Assembly: GCF_018130165.1 (NCBI RefSeq)
Contig: NZ_JAFCLZ010000019.1
Span: 62,001-126,000, forward strand
Direction: 5' to 3'
DNA length: 64,000 bases
Source of the DNA: Bradyrhizobium sp. JYMT SZCCT0180
Lineage (GTDB): Bacteria > Pseudomonadota > Alphaproteobacteria > Rhizobiales > Xanthobacteraceae
In this document: piece after piece, positions 49,074 to 56,533 of the stretch
Layout: each line of letters opens with the position of its first letter
Position numbering within the stretch: the stretch's first letter is position 1
Position numbers and translations under genes: made by a program
The notes under the pieces: generated by a model
What the model was told of the DNA's origin: nothing
The model's input: only the letters and a program-made list of their open reading frames with translations
The model's database searches: none

Positions 49074-49685
49074 TCAGGGCCCGTCCTTGGGTGGAAGAAT
49101 CGGAGCGGGTAGCGGCGCGAATTCGATGTTGCCGGCTTCACCGGTCAGGAACGATAGATCGAGCGGGCCGCCGCTCATCGGATCGCCGCCCGGTGCAGCC
49201 GTCGGGCGAAGCGTTGAGACATCCGCGGGACCTTCCGGCGCGGGTTGTCCATTGCCGGATCCGTAATCGGCCGCGCGTCCGCCCTGCGGATGGCCTTTCA
49301 TGATCTCGTCGCGCGCCGCGGTCACCTTGTGCGCGAGTGCCGCGGAATAGGGCAGGCGATGGGCCCGCGGCTGACCGCTCGGAAGATTGGCGGCATCGAG
49401 TTCCTCGACCCAGATATGCACCGCGCCGGGATCGCGATCGAGCGGGTTCGGCTCGACGACCCGCGCCCACAACAACTGGAACTGCGACGGCAGCGGTGCG
49501 GGCGCCGACCAGCCGGCCAGGCCTTCGATGCGGAAGAACGCCACGCAGTAGTAGACGCTGGTGACAAGCACGGCCGCTGCCTTGAGCTGCCAGGATACGC
49601 GAGCGCGCAGCACAAATATCAGCAACAACGCCGCCAGCAGCGCGTAGGCGATCGACAGACCCAGGATTTCCTTCTGCAATTCCAT
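49074..49685 (-). CDS. Membrane protein with Pro/Gly-rich tail, third gene of MotA/TolQ-like operon
   Basis: 203 residues. Two N-terminal helices (LGLSIAYALLAALLLIFVL and LKAAAVLVTSVYYCVAFF), then a soluble domain (HIWVEELDAANLPSG, HKVTAARDEIMKG) and a Pro/Gly-rich, probably extended C-terminal tail ending APLPAPILPPKDGP. It lies 2 bp after the preceding gene, so all three are one operon. No family recognised. The Pro-rich tail recalls a TonB-like spanning segment, but there is no TonB C-terminal motif. Confidence 0.65.
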   Translation of the reverse strand: MELQKEILGLSIAYALLAALLLIFVLRARVSWQLKAAAVLVTSVYYCVAFFRIEGLAGWSAPAPLPSQFQLLWARVVEPNPLDRDPGAVHIWVEELDAANLPSGQPRAHRLPYSAALAHKVTAARDEIMKGHPQGGRAADYGSGNGQPAPEGPADVSTLRPTAAPGGDPMSGGPLDLSFLTGEAGNIEFAPLPAPILPPKDGP

Positions 49686-49687
49686 GG

Positions 49688-50320
49688 TCAGCCACTCTTG
49701 CTGAGCCGGTTGCGCAGCGTCTGCAGCAGCGACTTTTCGTGATGGTTGACGTCGACGATGCCGCCGCTGGCGTCGATCGAAAAGCGGACGGCGGTGCGTT
49801 CGGTGCCCGCGCTTTGCATCACCATCTTGTCGTAGTGGACGACCTGAACCGTTGGATTGAGCTTCTCGACCTTCACCGAGACCGGCACGGGTTCGCGGCC
49901 CATCGCGATAAAATGGTAGATATTAACGGTGTATTCGCCGGCGACGATGCCGCGGATGCTGACCGTCTCCTGGCGGATCGGCGACAGCACCTTGCGGCCG
50001 TTGACCAGAATGAAATCATTGGCGCCACCACGATCGTCGCGGTCGAGCAGCATGAATCCAGCCTCGCGCCGTCGATACCAGACCATGTTGCCAAGCGGGT
50101 CCTGGACGAACATGTCGAAGTCATCAGGATGCTGGTCGGGCCAGGCCATCGTGACCAGGAATTCCGCCTTGCTGTCGATCTTGCCATCCTTTGCCTCGGG
50201 CGCGATGGCCAGCAATGCGACGAAGAACAGGAAGGCGAGGACCTGTAACGCCTTGAACAGCATGACCGCGAACGGATCGAACGGCTCCTCCTGCGGCATG
50301 AGGTCATATTCGTCGATCAT
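49688..50320 (-). CDS. ExbD/TolR-like protein with a large periplasmic domain
   Basis: 210 residues. One N-terminal helix (PFAVMLFKALQVLAFLFFVALLAIA, about 16-40) follows a short acidic cytoplasmic tail, the topology of ExbD/TolR/MotB. Where ExbD has its proton-carrying Asp in FIDVML, this protein reads PFAVML, with an Asp three residues earlier. The periplasmic part (MAWPDQHPDDFDMFVQDPLGNMVWYRRREAG, GEYTVNIYHF) is a beta-rich domain of unknown family. The start overlaps the MotA/TolQ-like stop by 4 bp. Assignment as the stator partner is inference. Confidence 0.6.
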   Translation of the reverse strand: MIDEYDLMPQEEPFDPFAVMLFKALQVLAFLFFVALLAIAPEAKDGKIDSKAEFLVTMAWPDQHPDDFDMFVQDPLGNMVWYRRREAGFMLLDRDDRGGANDFILVNGRKVLSPIRQETVSIRGIVAGEYTVNIYHFIAMGREPVPVSVKVEKLNPTVQVVHYDKMVMQSAGTERTAVRFSIDASGGIVDVNHHEKSLLQTLRNRLSKSG

Positions 50321-51087
50321 TCCGCCGCCTCGGGTCGATTCTCCAGGATCGAAACCACGCGGACTTCCGTCAGCCCGACGGCGAAGGCAAACAGCTTCGC
50401 GGTCGCATCGTCGAGCATGTAGTACTGGATCCTGACGAGGATGGAACCGACGAGACCGGCGAGCGTCGTGTACATGGCGACCGCCATGCCGTCGCTCATC
50501 AGATTCATCGAAGATCTGACCGTGCTGCGGTCGCTGGGATCTAACCCTGCAATTGGCGCCAGCATCATGATGAAGCCGATGATCGTGCCGAGCAGGCCCA
50601 GCTTCATCAGCGTGTCGCTGGCGAAGGCGCCAAACTGGTTGGAGCCGCGGAGCCGGCTGGCCAGCCCGCGCAGCAGCAGCGTCTGATCGAGCTTCCGGGA
50701 TCCCTGCAGGCGTGCCTTGACGGCAAGGTCGCGAATGTGAGCCGCGACCAGACCGGTTGGAAGCTGGCCGGCGCCTTCGACGACGACGGCGTCGCCGTCA
50801 AGATCAAGGCGCCCCGATCCAGACGCGATCAATGCGCCGGTGCGGCGCGCCGCATCGCCCTCGCGTGCGATCACGATCGTGCGCCACAGGCAGTGTAGCG
50901 ACGTCGCAAAATAGAGCAGAGCGATGATCGGCGAAAGATAGGTACGATCGCCAGCGACCATCTGCCGAACGAGGCCGAAGCGCCACAAAAGAAAGAACGC
51001 AAAAATCCACAGCCCGGTGAAGACCAGCCATCGCAACAGAGGCCCGCGGTCACCAAAAGAATCAAGATCGCCACTCGCCGTTGGCAT
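50317..51087 (-). CDS. MotA/TolQ/ExbB-like proton channel protein
   Basis: 256 residues from ATG 51087 (GAGG 7 bases upstream); a start at 51171 would read through a DNA repeat. Two helices near the N-terminus (LLRWLVFTGLWIFAFFLLW; LSPIIALLYFATSLHCLW) are followed by a cytoplasmic segment. The MotA/TolQ/ExbB core comes next: FASDTLMKLGLLGTIIGFIMMLAPI, then MAVAMYTTLAGLVGSILVRIQYYML. It is first of a three-gene operon divergent from pqqA. The partner topology and lack of tonB, tolA or flagellar genes leave its function open. Confidence 0.75.
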   Translation of the reverse strand: MPTASGDLDSFGDRGPLLRWLVFTGLWIFAFFLLWRFGLVRQMVAGDRTYLSPIIALLYFATSLHCLWRTIVIAREGDAARRTGALIASGSGRLDLDGDAVVVEGAGQLPTGLVAAHIRDLAVKARLQGSRKLDQTLLLRGLASRLRGSNQFGAFASDTLMKLGLLGTIIGFIMMLAPIAGLDPSDRSTVRSSMNLMSDGMAVAMYTTLAGLVGSILVRIQYYMLDDATAKLFAFAVGLTEVRVVSILENRPEAAE

Positions 51088-51092
51088 CCGGA

Positions 51093-51136
51093 CACCTCGA
51101 CCCAAGAACCTGGACCCAAGAACCTCGACCCAAGAG
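51093..51136. repeat. Short tandem repeat upstream of the MotA/TolQ-like gene
   Basis: Three near-identical units of ACCTCGACCCAAGA (one with GG for CG) lie just upstream of the chosen start at 51087. They fall in the 5' leader. Confidence 0.7.
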
Positions 51137-51436
51137 AACGCCAACCTTCCACATGTCGCATGGGCAGGCAAACCGAATTCGTCAAATGTCGATTCAAGCG
51201 TCCGTTGGGCACAAGGTCTTTCACGGCCCGTGCGCTATTGCGCTCATGCCGCGAGACGATCCGGTGTTCCGCATTTGCCCAAGAGGGAAGTAACTTTGTC
51301 CGAGAGAGAAATTTCGAGCGTAAGTGCGGCAATCCAGCGTTGTGCGGTCGATGTTCCGTACTTGCGCTGCGTCCGGGGCCGCCCTAGGTTCTGCCCCGGC
51401 GTGAACGTCGCGCCAAACTAGTTGGGAGGACCCCGA
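51137..51436. promoter_or_regulatory. Divergent promoter region of the MotA/TolQ-like operon and pqqA
   Basis: About 300 bp containing the paired direct repeats and the ribosome site GGGAGGA (51424-51430) of pqqA. No other gene. Confidence 0.5.
51275..51310. promoter_or_regulatory. Candidate operator: direct repeat, locus 2 (pqqA / MotA-like operon)
   Basis: TTGCCCAAGAGGGAAG at 51275-51290 is identical to the copy upstream of xoxF. The degenerate second unit TTGTCCGAGAGAGAA starts at 51296, again 21 bp on. Relative to xoxF, the same orientation faces the MotA/TolQ-like operon; the opposite faces pqqA and araC. Confidence 0.6.
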
Positions 51437-51517
51437 ATGACTTGGAAGACTCCGAAAATCGTCGAAGTGTCGGTGGGCATGGAAATCAACATGTACGCCT
51501 GCGCATCGCGCAAATAG
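51437..51517 (+). CDS. pqqA: PQQ precursor peptide PqqA
   Basis: A 26-codon gene that begins MTWKTPKIVEV and ends YACASRK. The Glu and Tyr joined to make PQQ are in VGMEINMYA (E-x-x-x-Y, E16 and Y20), the defining PqqA motif. The ribosome site GGGAGGA lies 6 bases before the ATG. No pqqB, C, D or E gene follows, so this copy is separate from the biosynthetic operon. Position among xox genes supports the call. Confidence 0.88.
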   Translation: MTWKTPKIVEVSVGMEINMYACASRK

Positions 51518-51878
51518 ACTGCATCGAAACGTTCTGCCCGGCTCTGGCTGCACTCTGCTGCTACGAGCCGCGGCAGGCGTCCGGTTCAAGATCCAGTCCG
51601 GCTCGAGATTTAGTCCGGCTCAATATTTCAGAACATCGCATCGCGAAATCACGCAGCGTCCAACTCCCTTTGCATTGATCGGCGCCGTCAGGCTTCTTGC
51701 AGAAGAAGCTTGTCATTCCATTTTCCCTCATTGGCGTCCTCGCGCCGGCACCTTCTGCCATGGCCGGAATTCAGGGATTACGCCTTCCGATTCCTTGGCC
51801 GTCGCCATCTGCGCCATGCTAAGGTGCCGGCAGTGACGCCTCGTTCATTCCCGTCGTTTTCATTCCTGTGGCTCGTGG
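51518..51878. other. 361-bp gene-free stretch after pqqA
   Basis: Holds three imperfect direct repeats of AGTCCGGCTC / CCGGTTCA between about 51575 and 51625 and no coding signal. No strong terminator for pqqA is visible. Confidence 0.4.
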
Positions 51879-52745
51879 ATGCCAATTCGTTCCAACACCT
51901 GCCGGGCGGCATTCGTCTGTCTCTCCGTGCTGCTTCCGGGTGCTGTTTGCGCGGAGGGCATTGATACCGAGCATCTGTTCGGCTTCATGATCGGCACGGA
52001 TATCGGCAGTGTCGGCGAGCGCGAGCTGCAGAGCGAGACCACCGGACGATTTTCCAAGAATGGCGGAAAGTATCGCGCGATCGGGCAGGAATTCGAATTG
52101 GAATTCGTGCCTGCCAAAAATGTTCGGGTGGAGTTGGGAACCAGCTTTGCGTCCCATTACATCCGCGGCGTTCCCGGTCTGGAGGATCGGCGCCAGTTGT
52201 CGTGGGAAGGCGTGTCGGTGGACCTGCGCTACCGGTTTCTCGATCGGGACGCGGCCCCATTTGGCTTTACCGTCGCGGTAGAAAGCCACGGCAGCCGCAT
52301 TGACGAGACTACGGCAGCGGCGGTGCGAAGCTACGGGGCGGGACTAACGCTGGCGTTCGACCGCGAAATAATTCCGAACGTCGCCGTCGCTGCAGTCAAT
52401 CTGATCTACCAGCCGGAATGGACGCGCGTTGTCGGCACCGGAGCCGCAGAGCAGGAATCGACCATCGGCGCTGCGCTCGCCTTGATGGTGCAAACACGTC
52501 CGGGTTTCTTTCTCGGCGGTGAAGCACGCTACCTGCGGCAATATGAAGGGATCGGGTTGCAGGAACTCGCAGGCCAGGCACTGTTTGTCGGGCCCACGGC
52601 CTATTTTCAATTGTCGCCGCGCTCACGATTGACCGCGGCCTGGAGCGTTCAGGCATGGGGACGTCCGGCCGGATCGAATGCGGCGCTCGATCTCGTCAAC
52701 TTCGAACGCCATCACGCGCGGCTGATTTTCGGCGTTAACTTTTGA
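51879..52745 (+). CDS. Predicted outer-membrane beta-barrel protein
   Basis: 288 residues. Signal peptide MPIRSNTCRAAFVCLSVLLPGAVCA, then alternating amphipathic strands throughout (VRVELGTSFASHYI, VSVDLRYRFLD, FFLGGEARYLRQY, ARLIFGVNF). The protein ends in Phe, the usual outer-membrane insertion signal. No TonB box or plug domain, so it is not a TonB-dependent receptor. Function unknown; possibly a C1/lanthanide-linked porin, by position only. Confidence 0.7.
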   Translation: MPIRSNTCRAAFVCLSVLLPGAVCAEGIDTEHLFGFMIGTDIGSVGERELQSETTGRFSKNGGKYRAIGQEFELEFVPAKNVRVELGTSFASHYIRGVPGLEDRRQLSWEGVSVDLRYRFLDRDAAPFGFTVAVESHGSRIDETTAAAVRSYGAGLTLAFDREIIPNVAVAAVNLIYQPEWTRVVGTGAAEQESTIGAALALMVQTRPGFFLGGEARYLRQYEGIGLQELAGQALFVGPTAYFQLSPRSRLTAAWSVQAWGRPAGSNAALDLVNFERHHARLIFGVNF

Positions 52746-52867
52746 GCCTGTGCGGCTAACACGAGGTCGCCGGGTACCGGATTTTCGCGGTTTGGTGAAA
52801 CTTTTCGCTGCCTGCTACGTAGCTGTTTGTGTTATCTATTCAACGCACTAGCTCTGGGATCTCGGGC

Positions 52868-53104
52868 ATGAATGCGATCGATTTGGTACTGACAGTGTGT
52901 GCCGTGCTGTCGCCGGCCACCTGCGAGGAGAGGCACCTTGTGTTTTCCTCGGATGTTTCCCCGCGGCAATGCGTCATGGCTGCGCAGCCCTATATCGCGC
53001 AATGGGTCGGCGAGCATCCGAAATGGACCGCGGTGAAATGGCGCTGCGAGTATCCGCACCACAACGACCGGGCGGACAAGGGCGAAGTGACGCCCGCAGG
53101 CTGA
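52868..53104 (+). CDS. Conserved small hypothetical protein (78 aa)
   Basis: Starts MNAIDLVLTVCAVLSPATCEERHLVF and contains Cys at several positions (VSPRQCVMAAQPYIAQWVGEHPKWTAVKWRCEYP). I recall short proteins of this pattern in rhizobia with the same ...CEERHL..., RQC and W.C arrangement. They have a weak N-terminal signal and are probably periplasmic. Function unknown. ATG 52868 is preferred over 52829. Confidence 0.65.
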   Translation: MNAIDLVLTVCAVLSPATCEERHLVFSSDVSPRQCVMAAQPYIAQWVGEHPKWTAVKWRCEYPHHNDRADKGEVTPAG

Positions 53105-53131
53105 AGCCATCCTGTCAGGCCGTCGCAAGGG

Positions 53132-53479
53132 CTACTTGTTGCAGTCCTTTAGATCCTTGTCGGCAATCGAAAATACAGCATCCGCCTTGATCTCGATGCC
53201 CCTCACAAGGCACTGCCGCGCGTCGGGATAACTCACCTTGGCATCGTATTGTCCCGGCTCCACCCCCGTGATGCGCAGGCGTTCGTCGTGGTCGACCTCC
53301 TTGTCCTTGTCGTTCAGGGTCAGATTAGGTCCCCAGGCGTCCTTCCCCACCGGCGACAGCTGGAAACCCGAGATCGTCGAGGTGGTCAGGTTCCAGAGCC
53401 GGATGCCCTTGCCCTTGCTCTGCGCGGCGAGTTCGCCGGCGCCCGCCGACAACAGCACGACCAAGGCCAGTATCCATCG
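53132..53479 (-). CDS. Exported hypothetical protein (115 aa)
   Basis: Signal peptide MRWILALVVLLSAGAGELAAQ (start 53479). The mature domain is beta-rich: LWNLTTSTISGFQLSPVGKDAWGPNL, LRITGVEPGQYDAKVSYPDARQCLVRGIEI and two Cys (RQC, KDCNK). It resembles small periplasmic proteins seen near other alphaproteobacterial C1 genes, but no function is known to me. Confidence 0.65.
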   Translation of the reverse strand, partial: RWILALVVLLSAGAGELAAQSKGKGIRLWNLTTSTISGFQLSPVGKDAWGPNLTLNDKDKEVDHDERLRITGVEPGQYDAKVSYPDARQCLVRGIEIKADAVFSIADKDLKDCNK

Positions 53480-53597
53480 CATCACCAGATCCTCCCGCGG
53501 CAAACCTCAAGCTCTTCCTACCTTATCAGACGTTTCCGGTTTTTCGCCGTCTCGAAATTATCTGGTGCTTTCAATCTCGCTGAATCACATCGAGCAC

Positions 53598-54326
53598 CTA
53601 TGAGGCATCCCGCTCGGTGAGACCGCCGTCGATCCGCCGCATGATGTCTGACTTGATCGCAGCGATCTCGGCGTCGCCCCGCGCGCGACGGGGTGTGCGG
53701 ATGGGCAGCTCGGCAACAACCCGGGCCGGTCGCGGCGACAGCAGGAACAGGCGGTCGCCGAGACGGGCCGCATCGTCCACGTCATGGGTAACCAGCAGCG
53801 TCATCACCGAACGGCCGTCGACCAGCATGGCAATCTGATCGCGCAGGCGCGCGGCGAGGGCGTCATCGAGCGAGGCCAGCGGTTCGTCGAGAATCAGGAA
53901 ATCCGGCTCGATGACGAATGCGCGGGCGAGCGCGACGCGCCGGGCAAGGCCGAGCGATAATTCGCCAGGAAAATGCTTGCGATGCGCGTTCAATTCCAGA
54001 ATCTCGAAGAGGGCTGAAAGCTTCGCTTCGTCGATCAGAGGCGCGACAAGCCGCACGTTTTCTTCGACCGATCGCCATGGCAATAGCCGCGGTTCCTGAA
54101 ACACGACTCCGATCCGCGCACCGGCCGGACGCACCACGCGCCCCTTAAAGTCGTGGTCGAGGCCGGCGAGAATCCTCAGCATGGTGCTCTTGCCGCAGCC
54201 GGAAGGGCCGACGAACACGCCAACCTCTCCTGCATCGAGCGCAAAGGCCACGCCGGCGATCACGTCGTGCTGTTCGCCCGCCGCGTTCCTGAACTTCTTG
54301 CTGGCGATATCGACCTCAAGCCGCAC
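53598..54326 (-). CDS. ABC transporter ATPase (nitrate/taurine type)
   Basis: 242 residues from GTG 54326 (a TTG at 54356 is possible). Walker A GPSGCGKST, Q-loop VVFQEP, Walker B FLILDEP, switch His in VTHDVDDAARL. The signature, usually LSGGQ, reads LSLGLARRVALARAF. That is a degenerate C-loop as seen in some NitT/TauT relatives, so activity should not be assumed absent. It is last in the SBP-permease-ATPase run and overlaps the permease stop by 11 bp. Confidence 0.85.
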   Translation of the reverse strand: MRLEVDIASKKFRNAAGEQHDVIAGVAFALDAGEVGVFVGPSGCGKSTMLRILAGLDHDFKGRVVRPAGARIGVVFQEPRLLPWRSVEENVRLVAPLIDEAKLSALFEILELNAHRKHFPGELSLGLARRVALARAFVIEPDFLILDEPLASLDDALAARLRDQIAMLVDGRSVMTLLVTHDVDDAARLGDRLFLLSPRPARVVAELPIRTPRRARGDAEIAAIKSDIMRRIDGGLTERDAS

Positions 54327-55053
54327 GGGGGCGCCACCGGGATAACCGGGCCTCAAATGGCTGCACCAACACGGTTTCGATGACGAGCACGACAGCCGCG
54401 AAGCTCAGTGAATAGGCCAGGAGAAGCGGGATGTCGAACAATTGGAACGCGACGCCAATCTCGAAGCCAACGCCGTTCGGGCGTCCAAGCAACTCCGCAA
54501 CAAGGACGATCTTCCAGACCAGGGAAAGTCCCGATCGCGCAGCGGCTGCGATATAGGGCGCCAGTTGCGGCAATATGACGTGCCGGAACGTCCTTGAGCG
54601 CGGCAACGCAAATACTGTCGCCATTTCGTCGAGCGCCGCGTCGAGTGCCCGCGCGCCCTCACGCAGCGTCACGACGGCGGTCGGCAGCTTGTTGATGGCA
54701 ATTGCCGCAATTGCGGCGGCTTCGGTCAATCCGGCCCAGATGTAGGCGAGCACGATGACCACGAGCGCCGGCAGGTTGAGCAGCAGAATCAGCCAGGGAT
54801 CGCCGAGTCGGTCGGCAAGCCGCACCCGGCCCATCAAATAGCCGATGGCTGAACCCAGCGACATCGCCAGGGTGAAGGCGAGCGCCACACGCGCCAATGT
54901 CACGCCGAGATTGAGGAACAGATCACCCGACTTCGCTTCCGCAAGCATGGCCGCGAGCACGGTGGGCGGAGGCGGCAGCTTCGCATCGCCGGCGAGCAGC
55001 GAGGCGATCCACCAGGTTGCGAAAAACACGGCGAATGACAGCAGACGCGGCAC
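54316..55053 (-). CDS. ABC transporter permease (nitrate/taurine type)
   Basis: 245 residues from GTG 55053, which starts right after the upstream binding protein's stop with GGGAG 6 bases before it. About six helices. The EAA loop is ALDEMATVFALPRSRTFRHVILPQLAPYIAAA. It belongs to the BPD_transp_1 family with SsuC/TauC. Upstream ATG 55128 would overlap the binding protein by 74 bp and is less likely. Confidence 0.85.
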   Translation of the reverse strand: MPRLLSFAVFFATWWIASLLAGDAKLPPPPTVLAAMLAEAKSGDLFLNLGVTLARVALAFTLAMSLGSAIGYLMGRVRLADRLGDPWLILLLNLPALVVIVLAYIWAGLTEAAAIAAIAINKLPTAVVTLREGARALDAALDEMATVFALPRSRTFRHVILPQLAPYIAAAARSGLSLVWKIVLVAELLGRPNGVGFEIGVAFQLFDIPLLLAYSLSFAAVVLVIETVLVQPFEARLSRWRPRAA

Positions 55054-55054
55054 C

Positions 55055-56077
55055 TCAGTCTCCCGGGATCGCGTGATAGAAGGTGCCGGAAGCAAGTTCC
55101 GGCGCCGCCCCGACAAGTTCGCGGCCACCGATCCCAGCCAGCACGCGGTAGAGGATGCGCGCGTCGGCTTCCTCGTCGGCGATCGGGCGACGTGGAATTC
55201 CCTCCCGGTAACGATCGCGATAAACGCGGAGCGTTGCGGTGTCGGGGGCGCCGGTCAGCGGTGCAATTTTCTCCCACTCGGCATCCGAGGTCGACAGGAT
55301 CTCCTTCGCCATGCGGGTCATGGCGATAAAGCGGGCCACTTTGTCCTGGTTGGCGTTCGCCCAGGCTTCGTCGAAGACGTAGCCGATCATCGCGGTGCGG
55401 CCGGTGGCGCCAAGTTTCGGCAGCAGATCCTCGACGCCGGCGACGCGGCGGAAGCCTTTCGCTTCCAGCACGGCGCAGAAATTCCAGTAGTTCATGGTGG
55501 CGTCCATCTCCCCGCTGAGCGTCTTTGCCGTCAGCAGCGGCGGCGCGCCGTAAGCGATGGTCGCCTCCGACTTCAGGTCGATGCCGCCCTGTTTCAGCCA
55601 CGCTTGCAACAGCAGCCAGTTCTTGTCGATCGGGCCGCCGGCAACGGCGAGCTTGCGGCCCTTCAGATCAGCCAATGTCTGGATCGGCGACGCGGCCGGT
55701 ACCATGACGGCGCCGAGCGCGCTCGAATAGGGATAGAATGTCAGCTTGGCGCCAAGTGTACGTTCGCGCGATACCCACAGCCAGTCGGAGACGATGATGT
55801 CGGCGTTGCCGGCGCGAAGCGCGATCTTGCCCGCCTCGGGGCTCGCGAGTTCGACAACCCCCACCGAGAGATTGGCCTGCTTGTCGAGACCATGGGCGCG
55901 GATCACGGCAAGTTCCCAGGCGAATGTTCCGGTTTTTTGCACCGCAACCCGCACGGTCTCGGCGCCGTAGCATGTACCGACCTGCGCAAAGGCCAAAATA
56001 ACCGCAGCCAGCAGCATGCGAATGCAAATTGTCATGGTGAGCCGTTTCCGCGCGCATCTTTTCTTGAGGACTGTCAT
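55055..56077 (-). CDS. ABC transporter substrate-binding protein (NMT1/SsuA-like)
   Basis: 340 residues from ATG 56077; ATG 56035 would also retain the signal (MTICIRMLLAAVILAFAQVGTCYG). The fold is NitT/TauT periplasmic binding: VRVAVQKTGTFAWELAVIRAHGL, DIIVSDWLWVSRER, LKGRKLAVAGGPIDKNWLLLQ, YGAPPLLTAKTLSGEMDA. Its ligand is unknown. It sits within the quinoprotein gene region, so a metal, chelate or cofactor precursor is possible. It is divergent from the 56114 gene by 36 bp. Confidence 0.85.
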   Translation of the reverse strand: MTVLKKRCARKRLTMTICIRMLLAAVILAFAQVGTCYGAETVRVAVQKTGTFAWELAVIRAHGLDKQANLSVGVVELASPEAGKIALRAGNADIIVSDWLWVSRERTLGAKLTFYPYSSALGAVMVPAASPIQTLADLKGRKLAVAGGPIDKNWLLLQAWLKQGGIDLKSEATIAYGAPPLLTAKTLSGEMDATMNYWNFCAVLEAKGFRRVAGVEDLLPKLGATGRTAMIGYVFDEAWANANQDKVARFIAMTRMAKEILSTSDAEWEKIAPLTGAPDTATLRVYRDRYREGIPRRPIADEEADARILYRVLAGIGGRELVGAAPELASGTFYHAIPGD

Positions 56078-56113
56078 AGCATAGCTTCCACGCTTCGTAG
56101 CGGGAGGAAGATC

Positions 56114-56473
56114 ATGGCAGCTGTCGGATCGGTACGACGTATTGTCGCCGCGTTGTCAGCGTTGACGGCGATGGCAACGATGGCGCGGGCCGCAGACATC
56201 AACGACTATCCGACCTCGGCCCGCGCCGAATACGTCTTTGGTTGTCTCAAGGCGAATGGTGAGACGCGGCAGGCGATCGAACAATGCTCCTGCTCGATCG
56301 ATATCATCGCGTCGATCGTACCCTATGAGCGCTATGTCTCGGCTGAAACCGTGCTCAGCATGGCGCAGCACCGGGGCAATCTGGGCGGGCAGTTCCGCAC
56401 TTCAGAGCAGGCGGCGAGCGCGCTCAATGATCTCAGGCGCGCACAGGCCGAAGCGGAAGTGCGATGTTTCTAG
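56114..56473 (+). CDS. Small exported protein with CSC motif (119 aa)
   Basis: ATG 56114 with GGGAGGA 6 bases upstream. Signal peptide MAAVGSVRRIVAALSALTAMATMARA. The mature domain has EQCSCSIDIIASIVPYERYVSAETVLSM with Cys-x-Cys, plus single Cys in VFGCLKANG and near the C-terminus (EVRCF). Four Cys suggest disulfides. Similar proteins occur beside SoxYZ-like and quinoprotein genes, as here; no function known. The gene is short but well supported by its ribosome site and signal. Confidence 0.7.
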   Translation: MAAVGSVRRIVAALSALTAMATMARAADINDYPTSARAEYVFGCLKANGETRQAIEQCSCSIDIIASIVPYERYVSAETVLSMAQHRGNLGGQFRTSEQAASALNDLRRAQAEAEVRCF

Positions 56474-56533
56474 AAGTGCGATGTTTCTAGACGTGGTCAC
56501 GATGTGCTGGCGGTATTGCCTCGCCGCGTCGCG

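Noticed and set aside
54845-56113. Extended reading upstream of the 119-residue exported protein
   Set aside because: The long N-terminal part is antisense to the ABC genes; the ATG at 56114 has its own ribosome site and signal peptide.
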